Assembly: GCF_001642475.1 (NCBI RefSeq)
Contig: NW_019173945.1
Coordinates: forward strand, 310,001-374,000
DNA from: Fonsecaea monophora
Lineage: Eukaryota; Ascomycota; Eurotiomycetes; Chaetothyriales; Herpotrichiellaceae
Direction of reading: 5' to 3'
Length of the DNA stretch: 64,000 bases
The notes under the pieces were generated by a model. That model was not told the DNA's origin, did not search any database, and was given only the letters and a program-made list of their open reading frames with translations. Position 1 is the first letter of the stretch, and each line of letters begins with the position of its first letter. This document shows positions 45,186-57,055 of this stretch, piece after piece. Made by a program: the position numbers and the translations under genes.

Positions 45186-45856
45186 CCATTCCTTCTCGTG
45201 GACACAACAGCGTCCGATGACCGCCCGTTTGTGATCGCGTTAATGCCAAGGCAACGTTATTAGGTTGTGATTCATTCAAGGGAGGACGGAATACTATGTA
45301 GGATTGCCCGTTTCTTGGTTTGTGATCGTCCTGGCAATGCGCAAACCTCGTATAAGGGTTCTTAGGTCCGTATCCGTCGACGTCTCCTAAAACCATCCAG
45401 GCTTCGAACCTCGAAAAAAGGCACTTGCAACCAAGCAACGAGTCTGATTGGTGCCAGCTCCCGCCAGCCTTTGCGAGGCTGAATCGCTAGCCAGGGGCCG
45501 TCGCGAGGGCCGAGTACGAGGGGAGGATAAGCCAGTCCATAAGCCACCACCACCCAGACCAAGACTATCCTAACCTTTGTACTTGTGACTTGTCTGTTGT
45601 CTATATAATATAGTAGACGAGTGAATAGTGAATGGAAAATATGGGATGCACCACCAACCGTTCTCGATGCTCATACCCCTCTATACTCTACATCCGAAGG
45701 GCCTGAGCTGGTCTCCTTTGTTCTTTTTCTCGATCCACTATCCACCATTCACCCATTCCCCATCCACCATCCCAGGACCAACCACAAGTCCCAAACTCCC
45801 ACAACTCCCTGATCCACAGCGATAGAGGGTGGAAAACAGTAAACAGTACAAAAAAA
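45186..45856. other. Intergenic region
   Basis: Promoter of the DUF1398 gene with a TATA-like CTATATAATATAG at 45601-45613. No gene seen. Confidence 0.4.
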
Positions 45857-46345
45857 ATGTCCCCTACGTCAACACCCGTCCAACGGGTCTTTGCCCAAGT
45901 CCACTCCAGCTCGGGTCTGAGATTTCCCGAGACGGTCGCGGCCTTGCTCGCCCTGGGCGTCACGCGGTACCACGTGGATTATGTCGCGGGGACGACGACG
46001 ACGTATGCACCGACATCCGCGGCCAAGAGGACGACCGGGTCGAGCCAACTTGAGAATGCAATTGCGCATGAGACCGAAGTCATCGCCACACCCACGCCTC
46101 TCCACACCACCACCCCATCCATGGTATTTTCTGCGTGGAACGCCCCCGCCCTCGCCCTCGCTATAGCGCGCATCCAAGCCAACAAAACGACCTACGCCGA
46201 GTTTTCGCGCGAGTGCATCGCCGCCGGCGTCGCGGGGTACATGGCGTTCTTGGCCGGGAAGCGGGTCCTATATTACGGCTGCGACGGAGACGTGCATGTC
46301 GAGTGGTTTCCTGGCGTGGGCCCCGCAACGCCTGAAAAAGAGTGA
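45857..46345 (+). CDS. DUF1398 (YbcV-like) protein
   Basis: Single exon of 162 residues. The elements fit DUF1398, a small family found in bacteria, phages and fungi: an N-terminal helix, T-V-A-A-L-L-A-L-G-V-T-R-Y-H-V-D-Y (phenylpropionate-like strand after a helix), a loop, a helix A-L-A-L-A-I-A-R-I-Q, then T-Y-A-E-F-S-R-E-C-I-A-A-G-V-A-G-Y-M-A-F-L and the final strand R-V-L-Y-Y-G-C-D-G-D-V-H-V-E-W-F-P. Function is not known. Soluble, no targeting signal. The coding region is GC-rich. Its patchy distribution fits old transfer from bacteria, which I cannot test here. Confidence 0.8.
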   Translation: MSPTSTPVQRVFAQVHSSSGLRFPETVAALLALGVTRYHVDYVAGTTTTYAPTSAAKRTTGSSQLENAIAHETEVIATPTPLHTTTPSMVFSAWNAPALALAIARIQANKTTYAEFSRECIAAGVAGYMAFLAGKRVLYYGCDGDVHVEWFPGVGPATPEKE

Positions 46346-46410
46346 GGAGGAGAAGAGAAGGAAGAAGGGAGGGAGGGGGACGGAAAAAGGGGGGAAAGGG
46401 AGGGAAGACA
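46340..46410 (+). repeat. Purine tract with G-runs
   Basis: An almost pure A/G stretch just after the DUF1398 stop codon, including several GGGAGGGAGGGGG and GGGGGG runs. It could form a triplex or G-quadruplex in the 3' untranslated region. Confidence 0.5.
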
Positions 46411-46708
46411 AGTGTATCTTGTTTCTACCGAAGAGGCTGTTAATAGTGACGGTGGAGGTGGAGGTGGTGACTAGGTTGATAATGATCGGCATGAATGTTA
46501 ATGAGATTGTTCGATGGCTACTTTGTCTACTTCGAACATCCAGAACCAATATCCACTCTATATATAGATAGCTATACTCTCTTAATTACTTGATTAGCTC
46601 ATTTCTTTCATTTACATCCTATTTACATCATCGTACATCCGGCCCATCCACGAGTGACACGGATGACGAGACACCCCTTTTCTCTCAGCCTTACACGCGA
46701 GCGCACTC

Positions 46709-48912
46709 TCATGGACTGGTGCGGCTCAGGCCAAGACACTCGGCCATACCGTAGAAGATGTCAATGCTGTTAAAGACACCAGAGAACAGCTCCGTGCAAG
46801 GCCCGCGTGTAAAGACGGGCACGTCGGTCAGAGAGTGCACACCTTGATCCGCCTATAGCCAATGATTAGTAAGAAATCGTGCCAAAGCAAAAATAAATCA
46901 AAACTTACAGAAACAGGGAGTGAGCCGTTGATGATGAACCCAGTAACAGCATCAACATAGTTGACGTAAAAGTCCTCGTCAGAGAAACCAGTGATGTTGA
47001 TGGCCGGCACACGAGGTCCGTTCTTGTTGACCCGGTAGTCCTCTCGGTGGTCAGGGAAAGCAGCCAGCCCAGAGTACAGCGTGTAGCGAGGATCCCAGTT
47101 GGCCGGGAAGTTGACGCCAGGGCCGTAAACCAGGTTCTGGTCGCTGCCGATAGGAGCAGAGCGGTTGGCGAGAACATATTGGCTGAGCCCAGAGTTCTGG
47201 TAGGTGCCGATGGCGTCACGCTTGTCACGGGGCGCTTTTTGCGAGTTGAGGAACTTTGTGTCGACAGAGCCCATAACGTCGAAGCCATGGCCGTGATCAG
47301 CGGTCACGAGGATGAGCGTGTTTTCCAACTCGCCTGCTTCTTCGAGCCAGGCAATCGTGGCCTTGATCGTATCGTCCATTTCGAGGAGCTCACCCAGGGC
47401 ACGGTCATAGTCGAGCACGTGCATCATCTTGTCGATACTGGCGGCTTCAGACATAAGGAAGAAACCCTCATCTCCGTGGCGGGTCTGGAGAACTTCGAGA
47501 GCCTTGAGAGTCATTTCCTTGAGACCTGGTTGATCGGTGGCAGCTGCTTTGGAACCATCAGGGGCAGTGCTAGACTTGTTCAGGTTCTGTGGGTAAACAT
47601 TTCGATCGAGCCACTTGGCCATGTTGTTGACCGAGAAAATACCAAGATGCTTGCTCGAGTTGCCAGACGCCTGGAGAGCAGTGTTGTTCAAAACGACGGT
47701 ATAGTTCTGCTTGGCAAACTCCTGGTAGTAGTCCTTACCCTGGAAGGAGCCCTTGCCTGGATAGAACTGTTCGGCACCACCGCCAAAGAGCACATCAGGG
47801 CCGGTCCAGTTGGTCCAGGTATAGTTGGTGATGCCTCGGAGGAAAGAGTCAACGACGGCTCCGTATTGACCCCGATCCCGTGTATGGGCGGTCAGTGCGG
47901 CAGGGGTTGCGTCGGCGATAAAAGCGGTAGAGACAATGCCAACACCGCCACCCCTGAGCCGGTGGAAGATTTCAGCGATACTCTCGATCTTTGGGTCGTC
48001 AAATTTGTTCGGGGAGGAGTCAGCATAGACGCCCAAAGCATTGACGGTAGATTTGTGGCCAGAGTAGAGAGCAGTCGCAGAGTTGGCGCTATCCGTAATG
48101 AAGCTATCAATCGAATGCGTCATTTGGTGACCCAGCATCGGAAACTGGTCCATAGCCATCTTGGTCTGGTACTTTCCGTTGATGGATTGGTGACCAATCA
48201 GGCGCGCAGCTGCATCTTCGATTTAGCATCAAATCTATACCAAAAAGTCATTTGTCCTCACCAGTGATCATGTTCGTGGTCATGCCGTCTCCAATGAACA
48301 TGACAACGTTCTTTGCCCGCTGCTGGGGAGAAATGTCCCGGACGGTCCAGTTGGCAATCGTCGTCTGTGAGCCATTCCTATACTTTAGGGTCGCAATATA
48401 CTGGCCTGGCTCATACAGGGCAACATTTCGCCATGCCTTGGACGCAACCTTGACCTGCGACGGAGTCTTGGCCACCTGAGCAAACAAATCTTCGTACCAG
48501 GTGAAGTTCCAAGTCTCAAGCTTTGGTTCCGAGAGGCTGAAGAACTCTGAGATTGGCCGAGCAGCCCCGCCCTCCCGCTCGATGGTCAAAGTGAACTGAG
48601 AAGAAGCATTAGCCGGTGGCAACGATAGTGATGCTTGTGCAATAAACCCAAACGAAGCATTGCTCAGAGACAAGAGTAACTCACATTGGGATCAGGGGTG
48701 GTGTAGCCACGAATAGCCTCGCTTCCATTCAAGGGAGCGTGGACCTCAGCTCGGATATCGAATCGTTGGCCTGGGAGGAAGTCGGCTTGGTCGGGTGGAA
48801 TGATACACCCCAAAGTTGGACATGTTCCGAGCCTTTGGAAGGTTTGAGCCGCGCAGTGGCTGCAGAAGGCGGCAACTGCCAAGACACTCTCTAAACCGAG
48901 CTGGAATCTCAT
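46709..48912 (-). CDS. Secreted alkaline phosphatase
   Basis: Minus-strand exons are 48912-48685, 48595-48262, 48209-46909 and 46852-46709 (2007 nt, 668 residues). A signal peptide (F-Q-L-G-L-E-S-V-L-A-V-A-A-F-C-S) is followed by a beta-rich N-terminal domain of about 180 residues with T-C-P-T-L-G-C. The alkaline phosphatase domain has the metal-binding F-I-G-D-G-M-T, the nucleophile region D-S-A-N-S-A-T-A (Ser phosphorylated in catalysis), and the metal-ligand blocks S-E-A-A-S-I-D and T-A-D-H-G-H-G-F-D. Many N-x-S/T sites fit secretion. It releases phosphate from organic esters outside the cell and is probably induced by phosphate starvation, though no promoter evidence is shown here. The intron before the last exon is 56 nt. 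Confidence 0.92.
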
Positions 48913-51594
48913 CTTTGATACCTGGAAGACGTCCTGGACCAAATAGTTGGGGAAAAGCTCATGAGAGGGTTCAGAATTTCAACCCAGCTGTAGGAGCTTG
49001 CACCTTTTGTACCTTTCAGTCTAGTCTACAGCTCCTCCCAGCCTTCGACGGAAAGCAAGCTCTATTGCGTACGTTGCATAGCCCGCAAGAACTCGGAGAA
49101 TCCATTGCCGTGCAGAGCTTCTGTCTCGTGGGATCCGTTGGTTTCGCACTGGCCGCATGGTATAGTGTAACTTGCTTCGATTTCAACTGCTTTGGGTAGG
49201 CGGAATCGATGCCAAGACAACGGGAGGGATGCCAAGCCACGGAAAGAGAGAAGGGGAAGATATTAACCACTGAAACTCCCCACGTGTTTGGTTGCTCGGC
49301 GGGCCGGGAAAAAGCTTTGCTGAGGCCTAGGGTTGCACACGAAGGGTGCCAAGATCAAGCGCTACAGGACATCCCCGTTCTGTCTGCCATTTAGTGAATG
49401 CGTGGTTAGACGTACCTTTGCCATTGGAGAGTGTGCTGTTCAACGTGGCAGCAAACTCGTCGCCAAGAGCGGTAGCGGAGGGTCAGGTCCATTGAAGCTG
49501 ATGATACACGGAAGAAGGAAAGAAAAGGAATGGGGTGCCCGGACCTGGACATCTCGTGGTGAAAAGGTCAAAGCGGAGCTGCAGAAAGGAAGTTCAAGCC
49601 CCGAAGGCATTTGTCCGTGAAGGCACTCATAGCCAGCTTCAAGCTAGAGGAACAAGGGTTGCGATCTGGGAGTAGTCAACTCTGAGCACCCTCGTCTGGT
49701 ACCTCGAAGCCCACAGATATCCTCCCAGGAACATCAATAGCACAAACCTTTTCAAGTAGTGTCGCGTTCTCAATATAGCTCTCCACCTCGTGGCTAAGCT
49801 CGTTTTTCGGTCGACGATCCTATCCATCATGCAAGTTCTCGGGTAAAGGCTCGAAACGAGCAAAAGCGAGATGCCAATTTGTCGAAAGGTTGGGCGTGTT
49901 GCCAGCTATACACAAGAAGAGTACCTTCCTGGCATGCGACCCAAAGTATGCAGGAAGCTGTACTTACATACTCGCACGGTGATATCAGATCTTTCAACTG
50001 GGTCGTAGCGAACAGACCGAGCTTTTGAAGGATGGCAGGACCGGCGGTGTTTGAAAGCGACCCACACATGTATCCGGCTCGACGGGTCAGACTGATTTCT
50101 GAGTTCCTGGTGCCATCATCCCGCAATACCAGCACGTCACACAAGCGACCCTTGGCTCCCGTATCCAAATGTTCATCAACAAATAGCATTGGACAGTGGG
50201 TAGCTTCGATCTGCAAGGCTGGCCATGTCTGCTTCGAGAAGCAAGCCAGAATTCTGCCCTTCAGAAGCTTGTGCCACGTTTGCGGGAAGGGGTGCATATG
50301 AAATCGTCGGACATGCAGGCGGCACAACGAGAAATCTGGGCGTTCATACTGTACACTCACGTCGACACCCTCTGGATTGTCCATCTCGAGAGTGCTGACA
50401 TGCTTGTCACGTTACTCCACTGCCCACGTATTGCCCAGGTTGTTGCTTTTGCCACCAATCTTGCCTGATGAGGAAGTTGTCTACATTCCAGGTCACGAAG
50501 CACCACAAAGAGTGTCAATAGTCTTGAGCTGGGATCTAAGATCAGGGTCTCTTCCCTCCAACACTAGCGATTGGAGATAAAAAGTCCGTGGTAGAAAAGT
50601 CCGATGGAAAGGCAATGAAGCGAGTGGTGACTGAGATTGGCTTCGGAGCTGATGGTGCAGCGAGGCGAAAGAGATATGGGATTCTAGGAGTGCGGAGTGC
50701 TGAGGGCTGGTTCGTCTGCTATTGGTGGCAGTTACCTAATTAGCAGGATTCTGTAGGAACAGGGCCAAACATCTGATACGAGCAGTCAGATCCAAGCGAA
50801 GAATCTTTCGCTCCATGCTTCAGCTTAGTTGAGTAAGACGGGCCATGCGCTGCAGGTGCCGTGGACAAGATTAGATAGCCTAGGTCAGATACGGGGAGGA
50901 TCAACCATATGGGTACGAGCAGACAAGGCCAGAAGCCAGAGAAGAATTGTGCTGTGAGGTGAGACAGCGAATTGGTGGCCAATAAAGTTCCCATTCAGTG
51001 GGTGAGTTGAGGTTATACGAACACGAGAAAAGGGGAGTGTGCACCGACTGCCGACCCCTCTCTCCCGCCCTTTGCCTGCGCCCCTCTCACTTGTACTCAG
51101 AATTTCTGCAATCGATTCCTTTTCAACCACATGTCATGTTCTGGATGTTCCCGAGAGTCGACAAACCTGTACCTGGACCCATTTAGCCCCAAACCGCAAC
51201 AGCACGCCGATCCTATCCAAGGTCGTCCACATACGCCATGGCCAACACTCCCAATTCGTCTGACCCTCATGCCTAGGGCCTGGACCACCGGACCATCCAG
51301 CCGCAATTGGCACTTGCTCCTTCGATCGTCCTGGCAATGGCATGCAGCATTCAGATGCTTGTTTCTTCGCGCTACTCTCTCTTTGTTTCAAACCTTTTGT
51401 TGTGGATGGCGACAGAGGCGGCGTCGAATGCGCCATGGCTCCAATCCGACATAGCTTGTATGGCATGCTTTGCATTCTGAATGGCGCACATTCCTGGAGC
51501 TGACTTCAAAAAGAGCGCCACTTGCCTGCAGCATGCACCCTCCTCTAACACTAGTCAGAGCGACTGAACGGGAGCTGCCAGTGAGCCGAGAAAC
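48913..51594. other. Gene-poor stretch
   Basis: About 2.7 kb without a recognisable gene between the divergent phosphatase and GH43 genes. The longest open frame (50384-49827, minus strand, 185 codons) has no known motif and may be chance. It is left unannotated as a gene. Confidence 0.4.
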
Positions 51595-52814
51595 ATGGCG
51601 GATACCAGCCCTGCTGAGCGCAGCTCACTGTTGTCCGGCCCTAGAAAGAACAAATGGCTCGACGAGTCCGACCTTTCTGCTCCTCAAGCTCTTGCTACTG
51701 TTGTCCGCCGTCGTTTCTTGGGTTGGTTTATAATGTTTCTCACGTCGTTCATTTTCTTTGCCTGCCTGGCGTGGTCTCTGGCAACTCCACAGCATAAGCG
51801 TCAAGCAAGCGGTCCCGTCATTGGCACAAACTTTCAAGACCCTTCGGTGGTTCAATTGGACGATGGAAGCTATATTGCCTATGCTGGAGTCAATGGGAAT
51901 CCTGCCGGGATTAATGTCTTGATCGCTACTTCTCCAGACTTCTCTAGCTGGACCGTTCATTCAGGTTACGATGCCTTGCCAAATCTCCCTTCATGGGCAG
52001 CCTCGCCGCCGCATGTCTGGGCTCCTGACGTGACTCAGTTGGTGAGGATGTGATCTGCTGCTGTGGGGGATGAAAGCCTTCTGACACCCGCTTACAGGAC
52101 AATGGGAACTTTGTGCTCTACTATTCGGTAACAATGGCCGAGTCTCCGGCAAAGCACTGTGTTGCAGCAGCAACAGCTCCAAACCCAGAAGGGCCGTTCA
52201 CGCCTGTCCAGACGCCACTATTCTGTGATCTGACAGCCGGCGGGGCCATTGACGCGGACGGTTTCAACGACCCTACGACTCACCGGCAATATGTCATCTA
52301 TAAGGTGGACGGCAACTCGATCGGCAACGGTGGCGCGTGTTCAAACTCTGTCAATCCAATCGCGCCTACACCTCTTAATCTGCAAGAGGTCAACCCGGAT
52401 GACGGGTATACTTTCATTGGTGGTGCCACCACTGTTTTACTGAACGATCCTGATGATGGGCCTAATATTGAAGCGCCCTCGTTGACCTATGATGCTTCGT
52501 CCGGGACCTACATTCTCCTGTACAGCTCCAGATGTTTCACGACTGCTCCCTACAACATCAGATACGCAACCAGCAACAGTGTCTACGGGCCTTACACAAA
52601 GCAGGCAAACCCATTCCTGGCGACCGGAGGCACGGCCGCGAACGTCTACATCCCTGGGGGCATTGATATCACCAAGGATGGCAAACTGGCCGTCTTCCAC
52701 GGTGACGTGAATATGGGGTGGTTCGCCGGCGACGGGACAGCACGTGTGCGAGCCATGTACGCCGTCGAGCTTTCCATCGGAAACGGTGTCGTCAGTCCAG
52801 GCACACTATACTGA
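51595..52814 (+). CDS. Membrane-anchored GH43-type glycosidase (arabinanase/xylosidase-like)
   Basis: Exons are 51595-52041 and 52098-52814, coding 387 residues, with a 56-nt intron. The body is a five-bladed propeller of glycoside hydrolase family 43: N-F-Q-D-P-S-V-V holds the general base Asp, D-A-D-G-F-N-D the second Asp, and N-I-E-A-P-S-L the acid Glu. Family members cleave arabinan or xylan side chains. Instead of a simple signal peptide there is a 40-residue polar N-terminus with S-S-L-L, then a hydrophobic helix at about residues 41-62 (F-L-G-W-F-I-M-F-L-T-S-F-I-F-F). A type II membrane anchor or a late-cleaved signal is therefore likely. An earlier in-frame start is not seen. Confidence 0.87.
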
Positions 52815-53962
52815 GGAAGCCACTATCCAATTTGTATTTGACTTATCAGTCCGCTGGCTGTGATTCGGAAATCCAAAGATTGTTACGACATGAACGAGGT
52901 CATTCTGGCAATATTTGTACAAAACACATTCGCTTCGGAGCTTGATTTTTGAGCGCTTTATATAGAATTTACTTTTACTTGTTTCTTGAAGACGCACGCA
53001 CACAGACGCGCACACACACGGACACGGACACGGAGACCAACACACGGACACACATGGAGAGGGAGGATAGTTATGGCACTCGCTACGAAGGAGTCGTCGG
53101 AAAAGGGGCTTGAGGTGAGTTGAGTTGTGCTGAGTTTGGGGGCCGAGCCAAGCAGAGCAACAAAAGGAGGCACAGCCTGGTCCTAACTGTAGTTTCTACT
53201 GGGATTTTCAAGACACGAAATATGGACCTAACGAGTACCTATCATGCATGATAATGAGACTCTTTTTTCCCTTTTCCCTTTTTTCTTTCTCCCTGTCCCG
53301 CCTTCATTTCCCGGTCCAGTCTTTCCTGGCCTTCTTCACTCGCAGGCAGAAGCGGAAATGGAAAAGGTGACTCACCGTACCATGCTGTAACGTTAATGCT
53401 GGTGCCGGTGCCGGTGCCGGCCATCTGCACTGACCACCGTCCCAACCACCAACCCAACAACGCCAAAAAGTCTACGTGCCTAAATAGGTCTTGTCTTTTA
53501 CGAAGGTGTTTCCCTTCTACATACATACATACCTTCTGAAGATACCCTTGTTACCTTCCTTACCTTGGTGAGTTTTCCAACAACACCACTCACTACTGAC
53601 TGTAACCAGCCAACACAAGCAACTACCTGCGTGGGCCACTACGATATGACTCCCATCCTTAGAGTCGACCATGCTGGCCACATACCTAGTAAAGGGGTGC
53701 CGCCATCGTCTGAGGTCATGACACGAGTGGTGTTCGGTGCTCTCCGGCGAAAACTTACAAGACCACGCTCAAGCCGCCGGGTATACGCAGTACCAAATCC
53801 AAAAAGGACAGATTGATAAAAGGTATACTTTGACTGTGACTTCTTGTGCCCTCACTCTCGAAGAATGCACGGCAGCCTCACCCGCCACGTATCGTTAGTA
53901 CTTTTCCCCATATACTGTACAACTTGTCCGCAGTTGACGACTCCGTACCACACACACCTCTC
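52815..53962. other. Intergenic region with CA-rich and GGTGCC repeats
   Basis: Between convergent genes. Contains a CA/CG-rich simple repeat at about 52993-53055, a pyrimidine-rich stretch near 53264-53300, and GGTGCC repeated three times at about 53402-53419. No gene is supported. Confidence 0.45.
52993..53055. repeat. CA-rich microsatellite
   Basis: Imperfect (AC)n/(GGACAC)n simple repeat in the 3' flank of the GH43 gene. Confidence 0.6.
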
Positions 53963-56900
53963 CTAAGCTTCACCTTGCTCCATCACCAGATCACGAATAG
54001 CCCACCTCCATCCTCCTCGTCCGTCCGGTCCCTCTTCCTCTTCCTCTTCCAATCCCTTTCTTAGCCACTTTTCCACTTTCCGCCGCCATCTCTCCTCTTC
54101 GCTTCTCTGTCGTCTCACAAACTCAGGACCCACGTCAAACTCTTCGCTGACACCAATTCCCCATTCGTCACCGCTGCTGTGGCCGGCTTCTCCGTCACCG
54201 AACGAATCCCTGGAATGCTCGATGTTTGACATGTTTTGAAGTGTGCCGCTTCGACTCCGTACCTCATCCTCTTCTTTCAGGTCTTCGAGTCCGGCGAAGA
54301 CATCTTCTTCCTCTTCGACCTGCACACTACCGCCTCGAAGACTCGACACGCTTCCATCTGGATTCTCGGCGATCTTGAGCCACCGCATTTGTGATGGGTC
54401 AAACACCATGCCTCCCACAACTTGGACGCCCGTGACACCAGACCCCACATTTGAGATCAGCGCAACTTGGGCTTTCGTACTTGGGCTTCCGCGACCTTGA
54501 ATATTAGGGCTGCCACCCCGAGGGTGGAAGTCTGGGACGTCGAAAGGCGCCAGGTCATTTTCGTTACCTTCCCACCTAAACAACAGCGGGTTATAGTTCA
54601 TGCCTTTCTCTGTCTTTGCTCGATTCAGGTCACTGCCCATGGGCTTGATGAGGTGTGGCTTCAGTTGGACCTTTTCGCCTCTCTTTTTCCTCAAACTTCC
54701 TTGATTGCTAGAACGGATGGTTGATGTGTTTGACTTCCAATTCGTCGATATTGGTTGCAATGGTTCACCGCGCATATTTTGAAAAGTGTTGGAGATCTGG
54801 CGCTGCTCGCGGGCATTGCGCGAAGCGGCCGTATCGCGGGCGAAGCGAGGAACATTGGTCGTATTGAGCGCTGTAGTTGGAAAATCACTCCTAGGTGCAG
54901 GTGAGAGCGGTGTTGCAGGCACCGGCGTGTCACTGCCGCGTCTGGTGCTGGTGAGGGAGGATGTAGAGGGGTTGAGATGTGACAATCCCAGTTTGCTTCG
55001 AAGGCTTCGCGGAGCACCACGGCCCACAGGCGCCTTTGTAAATTTTGATTCAATGGTAGCCGAGGTAGGTAGATCATCAAAGATTTCCAATTCCGTCCCA
55101 TCACCATAATTGCGACGCCTTGTAGGTTTGGTGATTGATTTCTTTGCCTGTGCGGCCAACTCGACAGGCGTGAGATTGCTTCGCCCACGCGCAGAGTCTA
55201 AACCTCGGCCAGGCGTCTCGGGTCTGCCGAGTCCAGCTAGTCGTGACAAAGACCTTTGAGCAGCAGTCATACTGTCGCCAGAGCCATCGGACCCTTGGCC
55301 ACGGTAATGGCTTTTGATACTAACATGCTGAGACTGTCCGGCGGATGCTCCTGCAGGCAGAAAAGGTACCGCGCCTTTCCTAGATTCTCCAGCACGAGAC
55401 TCTGCTCGATCCGTGGGCGTCTTGGGACGTGATGCTATGTTCAAACGACTTCCGGTTTCCTGTCTTGAAGGAGGCCTGACGTAGGGTGAAGACTTGGTCG
55501 GCGACGTTAAGCCTCGCATAACAGGCATAGACCTTTTTGCACGGAGGAGCTGTGCGTTTGTGGTTGTTGGCGGTTCGTAGCGGAGGTCAGGACGAGATTC
55601 CGTTCCGCGGAGAAGCCGTCGACTTGGGGTGGAAGGCGTAGAGGGAGGCGCAGGGGCAGGTATGGATGAAACAGATGAATGGCTTGCATGATGACCAAGT
55701 CGTGAATTTGCCCGTTGATATGATGATATCGCGACGCCAGTTTCCGAGACAGGTTCCAAATTGGACCGAGCACGTTCATGTCTGTCGTGAGTTGGTTGAA
55801 ATCTAGGGAGCCGCGAGATGGTTCCCTGACTTTTAGTACTGGTGAAATTGAGCGTAGTTGTCGTCCTCTTAGAAGGACTAGCAGGCCGCGCACTCTTGTG
55901 CTTGACATTACGATTTAGTGTCAACTTTGCGGCGTCAAAAACCTCTCCATCTCCAATTTCGAGACCTGAGAAGAAGTCGTCCTTTCCGGCAGCCGTCTTG
56001 GAATTGTCTTTGTGGTCTGGGACACTTCGAGGCGGCTCATGTGGATGATCATGCTGGCGCCGTTTAAGCTTGTCCTCGAATTGGATGGGGCCGTCAGGCA
56101 AGACGAGGCCCTCAAGGCCCTCATCTTCGCTTTCTGCTGTGAAAGCACTCGAGACACTGGGGCTCAGAGCTGACGCAGACGAGCTGCGTGCTGATCGGCC
56201 TCCTCTTCTGGTGCCAGCGTTCCTTGTACCCAAGCTCCCCTCGGCCCATTCAAGGTCGAAATCATCTGTCTGTTGTGGGGTTGACGGGGGAGGCTTCCTC
56301 GTTGACAGGCGCAGCTGCCCATCAGAGGGCAACTCGAGGTCGTCTTCGATGTTTTCGGTTTCAGGCTTCACTGGTGTAGGGGGCTGCCGGAAGAGAAGAG
56401 GCTTCTGTGGTGACCTATGCTTTGCGACCTTGATGGTGGGAACATCCCCAAAACCAGCATCCTCATCCGTGTCTCGAAAGGCGTCCAGTGTGATGGGCAT
56501 TGCTGCTGAGCGAGACTTTGGCGATCGAATGGTTTGATCAAACATGTCTTTCGTTTCTGGGGTTTTTGGCGAAGTTCTAAAAGCCGCACTAATCTGTCGT
56601 AGACTCTCGGACAAATCACGATCATCGTGTTTGGCGAGCTTCAGAGGCATGTCGGTGCCAGGTAGGTCAAGGTCTTCCGACCAGTCGTCCGCAATTGCCT
56701 TCTTGATCTCTTTGCCCTTCAGTCGTCGTATAGTGCCACCTTCCAGTGCAGAGCGCGGTATATTGGCGGGTAATGGTATTCCTTTGCTTTTCGCGAGTGC
56801 TACAGCGTCCTTGATCGAGGCCTGTTCATCAACCAATACGTCCCAGTTTTCGTCTCCCTGATTCGACTCGGATCGCATAGACAGGCGCGACGACACCGAA

Positions 56901-57055
56901 TCTCGACGGTGTGTTTGAGGATGGGATACGACCGACGTTGCGGTTGAGGCAGTACGGAAGTGGACATCTTCCAGGTTTTCAAAGTCGTCATCGTCCCAGT
57001 TTTCCACATCAGGGCTCTCAACCGGAGTACGTTGCTTCAAAGTAAGTGGTTCCAT
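53963..57055 (-). CDS. byr4: Byr4-type cytokinesis regulator (SIN/mitotic-exit GAP scaffold)
   Basis: Single exon of 1030 residues. The N-terminus is acidic (E-N-W-D-D-D-D-F-E-N-L-E), followed by E-N-W-D-V-L and I-R-R-L-K-G. The long middle is Ser/Arg/Pro-rich and disordered. The C-terminal conserved part reads K-V-Q-L-K-P-H-L-I-K-P-M-G, then Y-N-P-L-L-F-R-W-E-G-N-E-N and G-V-Q-V-V-G-G-M-V-F-D-P, the mark of Byr4/Bfa1. With Cdc16/Bub2 it forms the two-part GAP for the Spg1/Tem1 GTPase at the spindle pole and holds back septation. Ser/Pro-rich sites suggest control by kinases. It diverges from the XRCC4-type gene across a 0.66 kb promoter. Confidence 0.9.
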   Translation of the reverse strand: MEPLTLKQRTPVESPDVENWDDDDFENLEDVHFRTASTATSVVSHPQTHRRDSVSSRLSMRSESNQGDENWDVLVDEQASIKDAVALAKSKGIPLPANIPRSALEGGTIRRLKGKEIKKAIADDWSEDLDLPGTDMPLKLAKHDDRDLSESLRQISAAFRTSPKTPETKDMFDQTIRSPKSRSAAMPITLDAFRDTDEDAGFGDVPTIKVAKHRSPQKPLLFRQPPTPVKPETENIEDDLELPSDGQLRLSTRKPPPSTPQQTDDFDLEWAEGSLGTRNAGTRRGGRSARSSSASALSPSVSSAFTAESEDEGLEGLVLPDGPIQFEDKLKRRQHDHPHEPPRSVPDHKDNSKTAAGKDDFFSGLEIGDGEVFDAAKLTLNRNVKHKSARPASPSKRTTTTLNFTSTKSQGTISRLPRFQPTHDRHERARSNLEPVSETGVAISSYQRANSRLGHHASHSSVSSIPAPAPPSTPSTPSRRLLRGTESRPDLRYEPPTTTNAQLLRAKRSMPVMRGLTSPTKSSPYVRPPSRQETGSRLNIASRPKTPTDRAESRAGESRKGAVPFLPAGASAGQSQHVSIKSHYRGQGSDGSGDSMTAAQRSLSRLAGLGRPETPGRGLDSARGRSNLTPVELAAQAKKSITKPTRRRNYGDGTELEIFDDLPTSATIESKFTKAPVGRGAPRSLRSKLGLSHLNPSTSSLTSTRRGSDTPVPATPLSPAPRSDFPTTALNTTNVPRFARDTAASRNAREQRQISNTFQNMRGEPLQPISTNWKSNTSTIRSSNQGSLRKKRGEKVQLKPHLIKPMGSDLNRAKTEKGMNYNPLLFRWEGNENDLAPFDVPDFHPRGGSPNIQGRGSPSTKAQVALISNVGSGVTGVQVVGGMVFDPSQMRWLKIAENPDGSVSSLRGGSVQVEEEEDVFAGLEDLKEEDEVRSRSGTLQNMSNIEHSRDSFGDGEAGHSSGDEWGIGVSEEFDVGPEFVRRQRSEEERWRRKVEKWLRKGLEEEEEEGPDGRGGWRWAIRDLVMEQGEA

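Noticed and set aside
47047..48267. 406-codon open frame on the plus strand
   Set aside because: It lies wholly antisense to the alkaline phosphatase exons, has no known motif, and such shadow frames arise from codon bias.
49827..50384. 185-codon minus-strand open frame
   Set aside because: No recognised motif, no supporting splice structure, and composition does not resemble the neighbouring genes; kept only as a possible chance frame.
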